Assembly: GCF_021233435.1 (NCBI RefSeq)
Contig: NZ_CP089468.1
Location: 1,984,001-2,048,000 of the forward strand
Origin: Halobacterium noricense
GTDB lineage: Archaea; Halobacteriota; Halobacteria; Halobacteriales; Halobacteriaceae
Length of the DNA: 64,000 nt
Direction: 5' to 3'
The notes under the pieces were generated by a model that worked only from the letters and a program-made list of their open reading frames with translations, did no database searches and was not told the DNA's origin. Below, one piece after another: positions 6,600 to 14,739 of the stretch. Made by a program: the position numbers and the translations under genes. The stretch's first letter is position 1; every line of letters starts with the position of its first letter.

Positions 6600-8537
6600 A
6601 TGACTGACCTAGGTGGCTTCCAGGACCACGTCGCCCGCGTCGACCTCGGCGCAGGCGACGTCGACTACGAGAGCATCGACGACGAGGACGCGCGCAAGTA
6701 CATCGGCGCGCGCGGCCTCGGCGTGAAGTACGTCTTCGAGAACGGCCCCGATGTCGAGCCGCTCTCCGAGGAGAACCTCCTCGCGTTCATGAACGGCCCG
6801 CTGACGGGCACGCAGACGCCGATGAGCGGCCGCATCGCCGTGGTGACGAAGTCCCCGCTGACGGACACCGTCACGGACTCCCACCACGGTGGGTGGAGCG
6901 GCGCGCGCCTCAAGTGGGCGGGCTTCGACGGCCTCCTCTTCGAGGGGCAAGCCGACGACCCCGTCTACGCCGTCGTCGAGGACGGCGAAGTCGAACTACG
7001 TGACGCCGGCCACCTCTGGGGAGAGGGTATCCACGACACCATCGACACCCTCGAAGACGAAGTAGATGGCGCGTACGGGAAGAACCTCTCCGCGATGGCC
7101 ATCGGGCCGGGCGGCGAGAACGCGGTCCGGTACGCCTGCATCATCAACGAGGACGACCGGGCCTCCGGCCGCGGCGGTACGGGTGCTGTCATGGGGTCGA
7201 AGAACCTCAAAGCGGTCGTCGTCAAATCCGGCACGCAGATGCCCAAGCCCGCCGACCGCGAGACGTTCATGGACGGCCACAAGGCCGCGATGCAGGCGAT
7301 TCAGGAGTCCGACGTCACCGCGCCCAACGAGGGCGGGCTCTCCGTCTACGGGACGAACGTCCTGATGAACCTCACCGAGGAGATGGACGGCCTCCCCACC
7401 CGGAACGGCCGGTACACGTCCACGAGCACGGAGAGTGAGAAGGAGCCCGACGAGCCGAACATCGACTCCGAGAAGGTCTCCGGGGAGAACGTCGAGGAGA
7501 ACATCCTCATCGACGACCCGACGTGTCACTCCTGTCCGGTCGCCTGCAAGAAGGAAGTCGAGGTCGACGTCCACCACAAGGGCGATGACCTCAACGTCCG
7601 CATGGAGTCCTACGAGTACGAGTCCGCGTGGGCGCTCGGCCCGAACTCCATGACCGACGACCGCGACAAGGTCGCGCTGATGATGGACCGCTGCAACGAC
7701 TTCGGCATCGACACCATCGACAGCGGGAACATGCTCGCGTTCGCGATGGAGGCCGCCGAGAAGGGCTACCTCGACGACTTCGAGGGGACCCTCGACTGGG
7801 GCGACGTCGACGCCATGGTCGAGATGCTGGAGAAAATCGCCACCCGCGAGACCGACCTCGCGGACGTGCTCGCCGAGGGCCAGAAGCGCGCGGCGGAGAC
7901 GCTGGACGCCCACGACTGCCGCCTCGACGTGAAGGGGCAGTCCATCGCGGCGTACGACCCGCGCGGCCTGAAGGGCATGGGCATCGGGTACGCGACCTCG
8001 AACCGCGGCGGCTGCCACCTCCGCGGGTACACGCCCGCCGCCGAGATTCTCGGCATCCCGGAGAAGGTCGACCCCACGGATTGGGAGGGCAAGGGCGAAC
8101 TCACCGCGACCTTCCAGGACCTCCACGCCATCTCGGACTCGTTCGACATCTGCAAGTTCAACGCGTTCGCGGAGGGCGTCGAGGAGTACATCGACCAGTA
8201 CAACGGCATGACCGGCCGCGACGTCGGCGAGGAGGAACTGCTGGAAGCGGGCGAGCGCATCTACAACCTCGAACGCTACTACAACAACCTCGCCGGCTTC
8301 GACGGCGACGACGACACCCTCCCGGACCGCTTCGTGGAGGGCGCGGAGGACGCGGTGCCCGCGGGCGGCGGCATCGAGGGTGAACTCTGCGAACTCGACG
8401 CGATGAAAGACGAGTACTACGAGCACCGCGGCTGGGTCGACGGCGTCGTCCCCGACGAGAAGCTCGACGACCTCAGCATCGACCTCGGCCCCGGTACGGG
8501 CGTTTCCGCGGGTGGCGCGGCCTCTGCGGACGACTAG
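6600..8537 (+). CDS. aor: Aldehyde:ferredoxin oxidoreductase family tungstoenzyme
   Basis: AOR-family enzymes oxidise aldehydes to carboxylates and reduce ferredoxin, using a tungsten bis-pterin cofactor and a [4Fe-4S] cluster. The 645-residue protein has the N-terminal cofactor-binding domain with Gly-Ala-Arg-Gly-Leu-Gly-Val-Lys-Tyr (about residue 38) and Gly-Pro-Leu-Thr-Gly (about 65). Gly-Arg-Gly-Gly-Thr-Gly-Ala-Val-Met-Gly-Ser-Lys is near residue 190. The cluster cysteines are in Cys-His-Ser-Cys-Pro-Val-Ala-Cys (about 310), with a fourth in Asp-Ile-Cys-Lys-Phe-Asn (about 517). Length is normal for the family. It is divergent from a MoaD-type operon that probably serves cofactor assembly. 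The natural aldehyde is unknown. Confidence 0.92.
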   Translation: MTDLGGFQDHVARVDLGAGDVDYESIDDEDARKYIGARGLGVKYVFENGPDVEPLSEENLLAFMNGPLTGTQTPMSGRIAVVTKSPLTDTVTDSHHGGWSGARLKWAGFDGLLFEGQADDPVYAVVEDGEVELRDAGHLWGEGIHDTIDTLEDEVDGAYGKNLSAMAIGPGGENAVRYACIINEDDRASGRGGTGAVMGSKNLKAVVVKSGTQMPKPADRETFMDGHKAAMQAIQESDVTAPNEGGLSVYGTNVLMNLTEEMDGLPTRNGRYTSTSTESEKEPDEPNIDSEKVSGENVEENILIDDPTCHSCPVACKKEVEVDVHHKGDDLNVRMESYEYESAWALGPNSMTDDRDKVALMMDRCNDFGIDTIDSGNMLAFAMEAAEKGYLDDFEGTLDWGDVDAMVEMLEKIATRETDLADVLAEGQKRAAETLDAHDCRLDVKGQSIAAYDPRGLKGMGIGYATSNRGGCHLRGYTPAAEILGIPEKVDPTDWEGKGELTATFQDLHAISDSFDICKFNAFAEGVEEYIDQYNGMTGRDVGEEELLEAGERIYNLERYYNNLAGFDGDDDTLPDRFVEGAEDAVPAGGGIEGELCELDAMKDEYYEHRGWVDGVVPDEKLDDLSIDLGPGTGVSAGGAASADD

Positions 8538-8555
8538 CGCTCCACCTTGACATCC

Positions 8556-8592
8556 TCCTCCGCCTGAAGGCGGAGGAATCCCAAGCGTTGGG
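8556..8592 (-). repeat. tnpB element right-end hairpins (possible omega-RNA 3' region)
   Basis: Two hairpins follow the tnpB stop. One lies at 8556-8577, with 10-bp arms tcctccgcct and aggcggagga around a 2-base loop; the other at 8580-8592 (cccaa-gcg-ttggg). Flanking TTGACATCC on the outer side matches the usual right boundary of haloarchaeal IS200/IS605 elements as I recall it. In TnpB systems the guide omega-RNA is transcribed from this end, extending into the flanking host DNA. Confidence 0.65.
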
Positions 8593-8595
8593 ATA

Positions 8596-9726
8596 TTAGG
8601 GTTTGCAGTCTCCCCGTTCTCTCGGTGTGAACCGTCCGCTCTCGCGGTCGAACAGGAAGACTCCGGGCTGTGCCAACCAGCCGTTACTCATATCCCCCGT
8701 CGGGGGACTCTGAGTTATCTTTCGGCGGATGTTCACCGCGCCGTTCACGTCTGCGTTCATCGTCGTTTCACAGGGCTCGCAGACGTACAGACCGCGCTCC
8801 ACGCGATTACTGTCTCGAATCTGCCCGCAACACGAACACGTTTTCGACGTGTTCTCCTCGTCCACACGGTCAACGAGGATACCGTGTTCTTCGGCCTTGT
8901 ATTCGAGCAGGTTCGTGAAACGGTCGAACCCCCATCCGTGCAACTTCTTGTTCCCCGACTGGCCCCAATTCCGCGAGTCGCCGTCGTCCTCGCGAATGTC
9001 ACTGAGGTCGCCGACCGTGATCTTCCCCACCTCTTCTTCGGCACACCGTTGCACGATGTGATTGCTGAGGGTGTGGAGGAAGTGGTCTTTGCGTCGGGAG
9101 AGTTTCTGCCGGGCCTTCAACGCACGCTTCGACGGCCCGTTCTCGCCTTCGGTCTGATACTCCTCGCGGGTGAAGTAGTGCTTGTCCTCTTTCAGCACAT
9201 TTCCCGGATACAGCTCACTTGCGCCATCTTCGTAGTCGATTGCGAGGTAGTTACTGATGCCGAGGTCGATGCCCGCCGTGTTGTCGCCGGGTGCGTCCTC
9301 GACAGGGATTTCTTTCTTGCAGACGAGGTGGAGTTCCCAGCGGTCGCCGTTCCAGACGACGCGCACCTGCTGGATGTTTTCCACCTGTATGTCGGGCCGA
9401 GTTTCGTACTCTGCGAGGATGAAGTCCGACCGTCCGTCTTTCAGATTCCAGCCTTTCGAGAGGCGAACACGGTTGTGCTTGTCGTCGTGCTTGATGCCTT
9501 TCTGCTTCCACGTCACGGTGGAGCGCGGGTGTCTGCCGCCACGTTTCCGGTAGCCCGGTGGGTTGTTGCCGTCGTCGGAGTTGTACCAGCCAGTGAACGC
9601 CTCAGCAAGCTCTTCGAGAACTCGCTGACTTGTCTGAGAATGTAGGTCACTGTAGCGTTCGTGGTCTTTCAATTCCGACTTCAGTTCGGCTTCATCGGGT
9701 ATCTCGCCGTTGTCGTCCCTACGCAG
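8596..9726 (-). pseudogene. tnpB: TnpB (RNA-guided nuclease) with lost N-terminus
   Basis: TnpB-family homology covers about 376 codons, but the frame meets an in-frame stop at 9727-9729. Typical haloarchaeal TnpBs have about 45-50 more residues before the point where this one begins (near Asn-Gly-Glu-Ile-Pro-Asp-Glu). The only in-frame starts are internal, such as TTG at 9672. The RuvC core shows Gly-Ile-Asp-Leu-Gly-Ile, the zinc ribbon Cys-Ser-Cys-Cys and Cys-Glu-Pro-Cys, and the last catalytic Asp in Asn-Ala-Asp-Val-Asn-Gly-Ala. The RuvC-II position usually reading Glu-Asp-Leu is Gly-Asp-Leu. Loss of the N-terminal wedge region makes activity unlikely. Confidence 0.8.
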
Positions 9727-9739
9727 TCAGACGCGAGAA

Positions 9740-10219
9740 CTACCGTCCACGCAGCAGTTCAGAAATACGGTCCCGGATACGGGCGCGGTCGCCGAGGCGG
9801 AGGTAGTAGGCACCCTCGCCGTCCTCGTAGTAGTTCGAGATTTCGCGTTCGACGCTGAAGCCGAGGTGTTCGTAGAAGGACACCGCGCTCTCGTTGCTCT
9901 GGCGGGCGTGACACGAGGCTTTCCCGGCGTCCTCGGTGACGCGCGCGACGAGTCGTTCGCCGTATCCTTCGCCGCGATACTGGGGGGCGACCGCGAGAAA
10001 CAGGATGTAGCCGTCCGAGCGCGCCGCAGCGAAGCCGACCACGTCGTCGCCGTCGACGAAACAGTAGACCGTCGAGCGACGGTAGGCGTTCGCGAAGAAC
10101 CCGCGTCGCTGCTTGAGGAGGCCTTCGTCCGCCCGGATGCGCTCTTTGAGGTCCCACGCTTCGTCGAGGTGCTGGTCGCGCCCCGGTGGAACCACGCGCT
10201 TGTCGACTGTGACGCTCAC
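9740..10219 (-). CDS. GNAT-family N-acetyltransferase (RimI-like)
   Basis: The 159-residue protein has GNAT hallmarks: Val-Gly-Phe-Ala-Ala-Ala on strand 4, and Leu-Ala-Val-Ala-Pro-Gln-Tyr-Arg-Gly-Glu-Gly-Tyr-Gly containing the acetyl-CoA pyrophosphate loop (about residues 74-86). The motif Asn-Glu-Ser-Ala-Val-Ser-Phe-Tyr-Glu-His-Leu-Gly-Phe lies near the end. Substrate unknown; RimI-like members acetylate protein N-termini. GTG at 10217-10219 is chosen because upstream residues are not conserved-looking and the AT-rich promoter lies just before it. The truncated tnpB abuts its 3' end. Confidence 0.85.
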   Translation of the reverse strand: MSVTVDKRVVPPGRDQHLDEAWDLKERIRADEGLLKQRRGFFANAYRRSTVYCFVDGDDVVGFAAARSDGYILFLAVAPQYRGEGYGERLVARVTEDAGKASCHARQSNESAVSFYEHLGFSVEREISNYYEDGEGAYYLRLGDRARIRDRISELLRGR

Positions 10220-10306
10220 TGAAAGGGGGTAGCAGGCCAGCGAATATAATTCCACCGTCGGCGGACGCCGAAACCCTTTCACGCGTCGTCGGCGTCCCCG
10301 CGAACG

Positions 10307-11071
10307 ATGCTAGGCGGTAGCCGCCCCGACGGCGAGGCGATGCAGCGCGCCAGCGAGTCCGCGTACGACCGAGTCCGCGAGGCCGCGCTCACGGGCGTCA
10401 CGGTGGTCGTACCCCTGCTCGTGACGCTGTACGTGCTCTCCATCGCCGTCGGCGTCGTCGACGACCTCCTCGAACCGCTCGCACAGGTGCTGAACAGCAC
10501 CAACGTCGCGCCGGACGCCTCCGAGACCATCGTCGACCTCGTCGGCGTGCTCGTGGTGGTCGCAATCACGGTTCTCGTCGGGTTCGCTGCGTCGTTCCGG
10601 TCCGGGGAGCGCGTGCTCGCGTACTTCGACGCGGCGCTGGAACGCATCCCGGGCGTGGGGGCCGTCTACAAGAGCTTCCGGCAGATGGGCGACGTGATGG
10701 TGGACGGCGACGCGGACAACTTCCAGTCCGTGAAGCTCGTGGAGTTTCCCCACCAGGACGCGTACACGCTCGGATTCCTGACGACGGAGACGCCGAGTGT
10801 CATCGAGGACGCCGCCGGCCACGAGGAGATGTTGACGCTGTTCCTGCCGCTCGCACCGAACCCGGTGATGGGCGGCCACCTCACGCACGTCCCGGCCGAG
10901 CGCGTGATGGACGTCGACATGAGCGTCGAGGAGGGGATGCGCGCGGTGGTGACGATGGGCGTCGCGGTGTCCTCCGAGAGCGGCGCGACCGACGGGCTCT
11001 CGCGGGAGCGACTCGAACGGCTGACTGGCGAGGAAATCGCACCGCCGCGGGCGTCGGAGGACGGGGAATGA
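10307..11071 (+). CDS. DUF502 family membrane protein
   Basis: The 254-residue protein has two clear hydrophobic segments, Val-Thr-Val-Val-Val-Pro-Leu-Leu-Val-Thr (about 30-53) and Val-Gly-Val-Leu-Val-Val-Val-Ala-Ile-Thr (about 77-97). They are followed by the DUF502 signature Arg-Ile-Pro-Gly-Val-Gly-Ala-Val-Tyr-Lys-Ser (about 113-123) and Val-Glu-Phe-Pro-His (about 144). The soluble C-terminal half includes Pro-Asn-Pro-Val-Met-Gly-Gly-His, another family motif. Function is unknown. The stop codon overlaps the archease start by 4 bases (ATGA), indicating an operon. Confidence 0.9.
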   Translation: MLGGSRPDGEAMQRASESAYDRVREAALTGVTVVVPLLVTLYVLSIAVGVVDDLLEPLAQVLNSTNVAPDASETIVDLVGVLVVVAITVLVGFAASFRSGERVLAYFDAALERIPGVGAVYKSFRQMGDVMVDGDADNFQSVKLVEFPHQDAYTLGFLTTETPSVIEDAAGHEEMLTLFLPLAPNPVMGGHLTHVPAERVMDVDMSVEEGMRAVVTMGVAVSSESGATDGLSRERLERLTGEEIAPPRASEDGE

Positions 11072-11496
11072 GCTACGAACTCAGAGAACACACCGCCGAC
11101 GTCGCCGTCGAAGCGACCGCGGACAGCCTCGGCGACGTGTTCGCGGCGGTCGCCGAGGGCATGGCGGCGGCGATGACCGAGGAGACGCCGGACGCGGGGA
11201 GCCGGTTCACGTTCGAGGAGCGCGCCGAGAACCGGGAGGCGCTGCTGTTCGACTACCTCGACCGGCTCATCTACGAGCGCGACGTGCGGAACGTCCTCCC
11301 CGTCGACCACGACGCCGCAGTCCGCGAGGAAGACGGCGAGTGGGTCGTCGAGGCGAGCGCGCGCGGCGTCCCGCTGAGCGAGGTTCACGCCCGCGACCTG
11401 AAGGCCGTCACGTACTCCGAGATGGACCTCTCGAAGCGCTCGCCGACCGACGACGAGACAAGGGGCTGGCACGCGTACGTCGTCTTTGACGTCTAA
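11068..11496 (+). CDS. Archease
   Basis: Archease activates the RNA ligase RtcB, helping guanylylation and turnover during tRNA splicing. The 142-residue product matches: it starts Met-Ser-Tyr-Glu-Leu-Arg-Glu-His-Thr-Ala-Asp-Val with the metal-binding Asp. It contains Leu-Leu-Phe-Asp-Tyr-Leu-Asp-Arg-Leu-Ile-Tyr (about 54-64), then Val-His-Ala-Arg-Asp-Leu-Lys-Ala-Val-Thr-Tyr, and ends Val-Phe-Asp-Val with the terminal Asp. It is translationally coupled to DUF502 upstream. RtcB itself lies 1.1 kb downstream on the same strand, separated only by a DoxX gene, which supports the assignment. Confidence 0.95.
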   Translation: MSYELREHTADVAVEATADSLGDVFAAVAEGMAAAMTEETPDAGSRFTFEERAENREALLFDYLDRLIYERDVRNVLPVDHDAAVREEDGEWVVEASARGVPLSEVHARDLKAVTYSEMDLSKRSPTDDETRGWHAYVVFDV

Positions 11497-11547
11497 TTCC
11501 TGGACGGCTGGCCGACCTTTTTGCACACGCGGTGCGTTGGCGACCGT

Positions 11548-12567
11548 ATGTTCACAGGCCTCGGTCCCAGCCACGTCGACTACGTCGTCGAGGGAGCGCC
11601 AACGGTTCGCGCGGTGGAGTTCCTCGTGGAGGTGCTCTCGAACCCGCTGAACGCCGTGCTCCTGCTCGGCGGCGCGCTCTCGGTCGTCGCCGGTATGGTC
11701 GCGTACCTCAAGTACAAGCCAGCGGCCGCGGACGTGCGCGCGCTCCGCAGCACGCTCGAAGAGTACCACGCGTTCCTGCCGTGGATGCTCCGGCTCGCGG
11801 TCGGCCTGCCGCTGGTCGGCGCGGGGTTCGCGGGCTACTTCTTCTCGCCGTCGGTCGAAGCGCCGACGCGCATCCTCCAGGTCCTGCTCGGGTTCTTCCT
11901 CCTGTTCGGGCTGGCGACCCGCGCGGTCGCGCTCGTCGGCCTGCTGGCGTACCTCACGGGGCTCGTGCTCCGCCCTGAGCTCGTGCTCGCCAGCGAGTAC
12001 ATCGGCGGGTTCCTCGGCGTCCTCCTGCTGGGCGCCGGCCGCCCCAGCGCCGACCACTTGCTCCAGCAGGTCGCCGCCGCGAGGGGGACGATCTACGGTC
12101 GCTTCGACCCGCTGCATCCGCTCGTCGAGAAGTTCAACGACATCGTCGGCCCCTACGAGCAGTACGCGCCGACGGTCATCCGGCTCGGCGTCGGCTTCAA
12201 CTTCGCGCTGCTGGGGTTCTGGGAGAAGCTCGCGAACCCCGGGATGGCGCTGGCAGTCGTCGACAAGTACGATCTCACCGCGGTCGTCCCCGTCGACCCC
12301 GGCATGTGGGTCGTCGGCGCTGGCCTCACCGAACTCGCCGTCGGCATCTTCCTGTTCGTCGGGCTGTTCACGCGCGCGACTGCCGCGGTCGCGTTCGTCG
12401 TGCTGACGACGACGCTGTTCGGGCTGCCGGACGACCCCGTGCTCGCGCACATCACGCTGTTCGGGCTCTCCTCGGCGCTGTTCGTCACCGGCGGCGGCCC
12501 GCTCTCGCTGGACGAACGCCTCGCCGCGGTCACGGAGCACTCGCCGCTGGCCACCTCGACGGAGTAG
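11548..12567 (+). CDS. DoxX-family integral membrane protein
   Basis: This 339-residue protein has about eight hydrophobic segments in two DoxX-like halves. The first half contains Pro-Leu-Val-Gly-Ala-Gly-Phe-Ala-Gly-Tyr; the second contains Leu-Gly-Val-Gly-Phe-Asn-Phe-Ala-Leu-Leu-Gly-Phe-Trp-Glu-Lys (about 215-229) and Gly-Leu-Phe-Thr-Arg-Ala-Thr-Ala. DoxX-type proteins are often linked to quinone or thiosulfate redox chemistry, but this member's role is unknown. ATG at 11548 is preferred because the nine codons before it are weak. It sits between archease and rtcB and may be co-transcribed. Confidence 0.8.
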   Translation: MFTGLGPSHVDYVVEGAPTVRAVEFLVEVLSNPLNAVLLLGGALSVVAGMVAYLKYKPAAADVRALRSTLEEYHAFLPWMLRLAVGLPLVGAGFAGYFFSPSVEAPTRILQVLLGFFLLFGLATRAVALVGLLAYLTGLVLRPELVLASEYIGGFLGVLLLGAGRPSADHLLQQVAAARGTIYGRFDPLHPLVEKFNDIVGPYEQYAPTVIRLGVGFNFALLGFWEKLANPGMALAVVDKYDLTAVVPVDPGMWVVGAGLTELAVGIFLFVGLFTRATAAVAFVVLTTTLFGLPDDPVLAHITLFGLSSALFVTGGGPLSLDERLAAVTEHSPLATSTE

Positions 12568-12612
12568 CGCCCAGACGAAACGTATTCCCGGGCTCCGCGC
12601 CCATCGCCGAGT

Positions 12613-14160
12613 ATGAACACGTTCGACGCCGACGGCGTCACGCTCCGAGAAGTCGAGGACGACGTCTGGGAGCTCGAACGCGACGACGAGATGCGGGTGC
12701 CCGCGCGCATCTTCGCCAACGAGACGCTGCTCGAAGACATCCAGAACGACAAGACCCTCGAGCAACTCCGGAACGTCGCCTGCATGCCTGGCGTGGTCGC
12801 ACCCGCGCTCTGCATGCCCGACGGGCACCAGGGCTACGGCTTCCCGGTCGGCGGCGTCGCCGCCTTCGACGCCGAGGACGGCTACATCTCGCCGGCGGCG
12901 ATCGGGTTCGACATCAACTGCGGCGTCCGGATGGTGAAGACGAACCTCACGTACGAGGACGTGCGCGGCCGCGAGGAGGAACTCGTGGACGCGCTGTTCG
13001 ACGCCGTGCCCTGCGGACTCGGCGGCGGTGGCGTCTACGACGGCACGCACACCGACCTCGAAGCCGCGCTCGAACGCGGCGTCGACTGGTGTCTCGAAGA
13101 GGGCTACGCGGTGCGCGAGGACCTCCTGCACTGCGAGGACGAGGGCCGCCGCCCGGACGCCGACCCCTCGGCCATCTCGAAGAAGGCCAAGGACCGCGGC
13201 GCGAGCCAGATGGGGTCGCTGGGCTCGGGCAACCACTTCCTCGAAATCCAGCGCGTCACCGACGTTTACGACGACGAGACCGCCGACGCGTTCGGCCTCG
13301 ACGAGGACCAGGTCGTCGTGCTCATCCACTGTGGCTCCCGTGGCCTCGGCCACCAGGTCTGCTCGGACTACCTCCGGCGCATCGAGCAGGAGTACCCGGA
13401 CTTCACCGACGACCTCCCGGACAAGGACCTCGCGGCGGCACCCGCGGGCTCGGAGCTCGCCGACGACTACTACGGTGCGATGTGCGCGGCCATCAACTTC
13501 GCGTGGGTGAACCGCCAACTCATCACGCACGCGGTCCGCGAGACGTTCGCAGACGTCTTCGATCAGTCGTGGCAGGCTCTGGAGATGGACCTGCTGTACG
13601 ACGTCGCGCACAACATCGCGAAGAAGGAGTCCCACGACGTCTACGTCGAACCGGAGGGTCGACGACTGGGCGGCGGCGACGCCGCCGGCTCCGACACTGA
13701 GGTCGCCTACAGCCTCCACGGCGACGGCGGCCGCGTCCAGCGCGACCTCTACGTCCACCGGAAGGGCGCGACGCGCGCGTTCCCCGCCGGCCACCCCGAC
13801 GTGCCGAAGGCGTACCGCAACGTCGGCCAGCCCATCATCATCCCTGGCAGCATGGGCGCGGGCAGCTACATCTTGAAAGGCGGCGCGCAGTCGCTGCCGC
13901 GGTCGTTCGGTTCGACGGCACACGGCGCTGGCCGCCTGATGAGTCGCACGCAAGCCAAACGCGAGTACGGCGGCGGCGAAGTGCAGGCGGACCTCCGCGA
14001 GCAGAACGAAATTTACGTGAAAGCCGCCTCCGGCGAGACTATCGCCGAGGAAGCCCCCGGCGTCTACAAGGACGTCGACGAGGTCGTCGGCGTCTCCGAC
14101 GCCCTCGACATCGGCGACCTCGTCGTTCGCACGTTCCCCATCGCGAACATCAAGGGGTAG
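12613..14160 (+). CDS. rtcB: tRNA-splicing ligase RtcB
   Basis: RtcB joins tRNA halves directly, using GTP and Mn2+, after intron removal. The 515-residue protein has the canonical motifs: Pro-Asp-Gly-His-Gln-Gly-Tyr-Gly-Phe-Pro-Val-Gly-Gly-Val-Ala (about 72-86), Gly-Phe-Asp-Ile-Asn-Cys-Gly-Val-Arg with the metal Cys (about 98-106), and Gly-Ser-Gly-Asn-His-Phe-Leu-Glu (about 202-209). Also present are His-Cys-Gly-Ser-Arg-Gly-Leu-Gly-His-Gln and, near the end, His-Gly-Ala-Gly-Arg with the guanylylated His. There is no intein. Upstream archease is its known activator. The gene ends one base before the convergent gene at 14161. Confidence 0.97.
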   Translation: MNTFDADGVTLREVEDDVWELERDDEMRVPARIFANETLLEDIQNDKTLEQLRNVACMPGVVAPALCMPDGHQGYGFPVGGVAAFDAEDGYISPAAIGFDINCGVRMVKTNLTYEDVRGREEELVDALFDAVPCGLGGGGVYDGTHTDLEAALERGVDWCLEEGYAVREDLLHCEDEGRRPDADPSAISKKAKDRGASQMGSLGSGNHFLEIQRVTDVYDDETADAFGLDEDQVVVLIHCGSRGLGHQVCSDYLRRIEQEYPDFTDDLPDKDLAAAPAGSELADDYYGAMCAAINFAWVNRQLITHAVRETFADVFDQSWQALEMDLLYDVAHNIAKKESHDVYVEPEGRRLGGGDAAGSDTEVAYSLHGDGGRVQRDLYVHRKGATRAFPAGHPDVPKAYRNVGQPIIIPGSMGAGSYILKGGAQSLPRSFGSTAHGAGRLMSRTQAKREYGGGEVQADLREQNEIYVKAASGETIAEEAPGVYKDVDEVVGVSDALDIGDLVVRTFPIANIKG

Positions 14161-14550
14161 CTACCGCGAGAATTCCGGGCCGTTCGGCCCCTGCGGGCCG
14201 CTCGGTGCCATGCCTTCCGCCAACTGCACGTACTCTGATTCGGGCTGCCCGCCGACTTCCTCGCCGTCGACGGCTTCGCCGTCCTCGCTGGACTCGGGTG
14301 GATGCGACCAGTCGGCGGCGTCGGTCCCACAGACGAATTTTACGCCGTCCGCGTCCTCGCTCTCGTACGCTCGCGGTTTGTCACCGCTCGCGGATTCCGC
14401 GGAACTACGTTCCGCGCCGTCCTCTGCGGGCGAGACGTACGTCCACCCCTCCAGCGGGAACGGCGTCACGGACTTGTCCGCGAGGTAGGGGTCGCGGTCG
14501 AGTTCAGCGACAGCGCCACAGCGCGGATAGTAGTACGACACGTCGACCAT
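14161..14550 (-). CDS. Haloarchaeal hypothetical protein with N-terminal zinc-ribbon-like motif
   Basis: The 129-residue protein begins Met-Val-Asp-Val-Ser-Tyr-Tyr-Tyr-Pro-Arg-Cys-Gly-Ala. Related haloarchaeal proteins, from memory, have Cys-Pro-x-Cys there, so the first Cys of the pair seems to be lost. It continues with Lys-Ser-Val-Thr-Pro-Phe-Pro-Leu-Glu-Gly-Trp and Gly-Val-Lys-Phe-Val-Cys-Gly. The C-terminal third is low-complexity, Glu/Gly/Pro-rich and probably disordered. ATG at 14548-14550 is the first start giving this fold; longer readings pass through palindromic intergenic DNA. No function is assigned. Confidence 0.75.
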   Translation of the reverse strand: MVDVSYYYPRCGAVAELDRDPYLADKSVTPFPLEGWTYVSPAEDGAERSSAESASGDKPRAYESEDADGVKFVCGTDAADWSHPPESSEDGEAVDGEEVGGQPESEYVQLAEGMAPSGPQGPNGPEFSR

Positions 14551-14627
14551 ACTCGTGGTTGGGCGGCTAGCGGTTTGAGTGTCGCGCCGGCGGGCGACGA
14601 GTGCATTCCGTGGAAATCCACGAATAC

Positions 14628-14700
14628 TGGCCTGGTGGACTGTAAGGGCGACGAGCGAGCGCGCGGCGCGTAGTGCCGCGCGTGAGGGACGAGGGCCTAC
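14628..14700. repeat. Intergenic hairpin upstream of eIF2B-like gene
   Basis: The stretch contains a strong palindrome, gcgcggcgc-gta-gtgccgcgc type (about 14660-14683), between divergent genes. It may be a small palindromic repeat. No gene is visible in the 189 bases from 14551 to 14739. Confidence 0.35.
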
Positions 14701-14739
14701 TTCGGAAAGCCTTTGCTTAGACCCACGGATGCATCGGGT

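Larger units (their letters stand above)
8540..9730 (-). mobile_element. IS200/IS605-family tnpB-only element remnant (IS1341-type)
   Basis: The element consists of a 5'-truncated tnpB and an intact-looking right end, inserted between the AOR stop codon (8537) and the acetyltransferase gene (stop at 9740). No tnpA and no recognisable left end are present. Transposon homology stops abruptly near 9726, immediately beside the acetyltransferase C-terminus, so the left end was lost by deletion or the element was always partial. Confidence 0.8.

Noticed and set aside
10666-13953. 1095-codon open frame on the minus strand opposite DUF502-archease-DoxX-RtcB
   Set aside because: It is antisense to four well-supported genes, has low-complexity Arg/Val/Asp content and no domain. 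Long shadow frames are expected in GC-rich haloarchaeal DNA.
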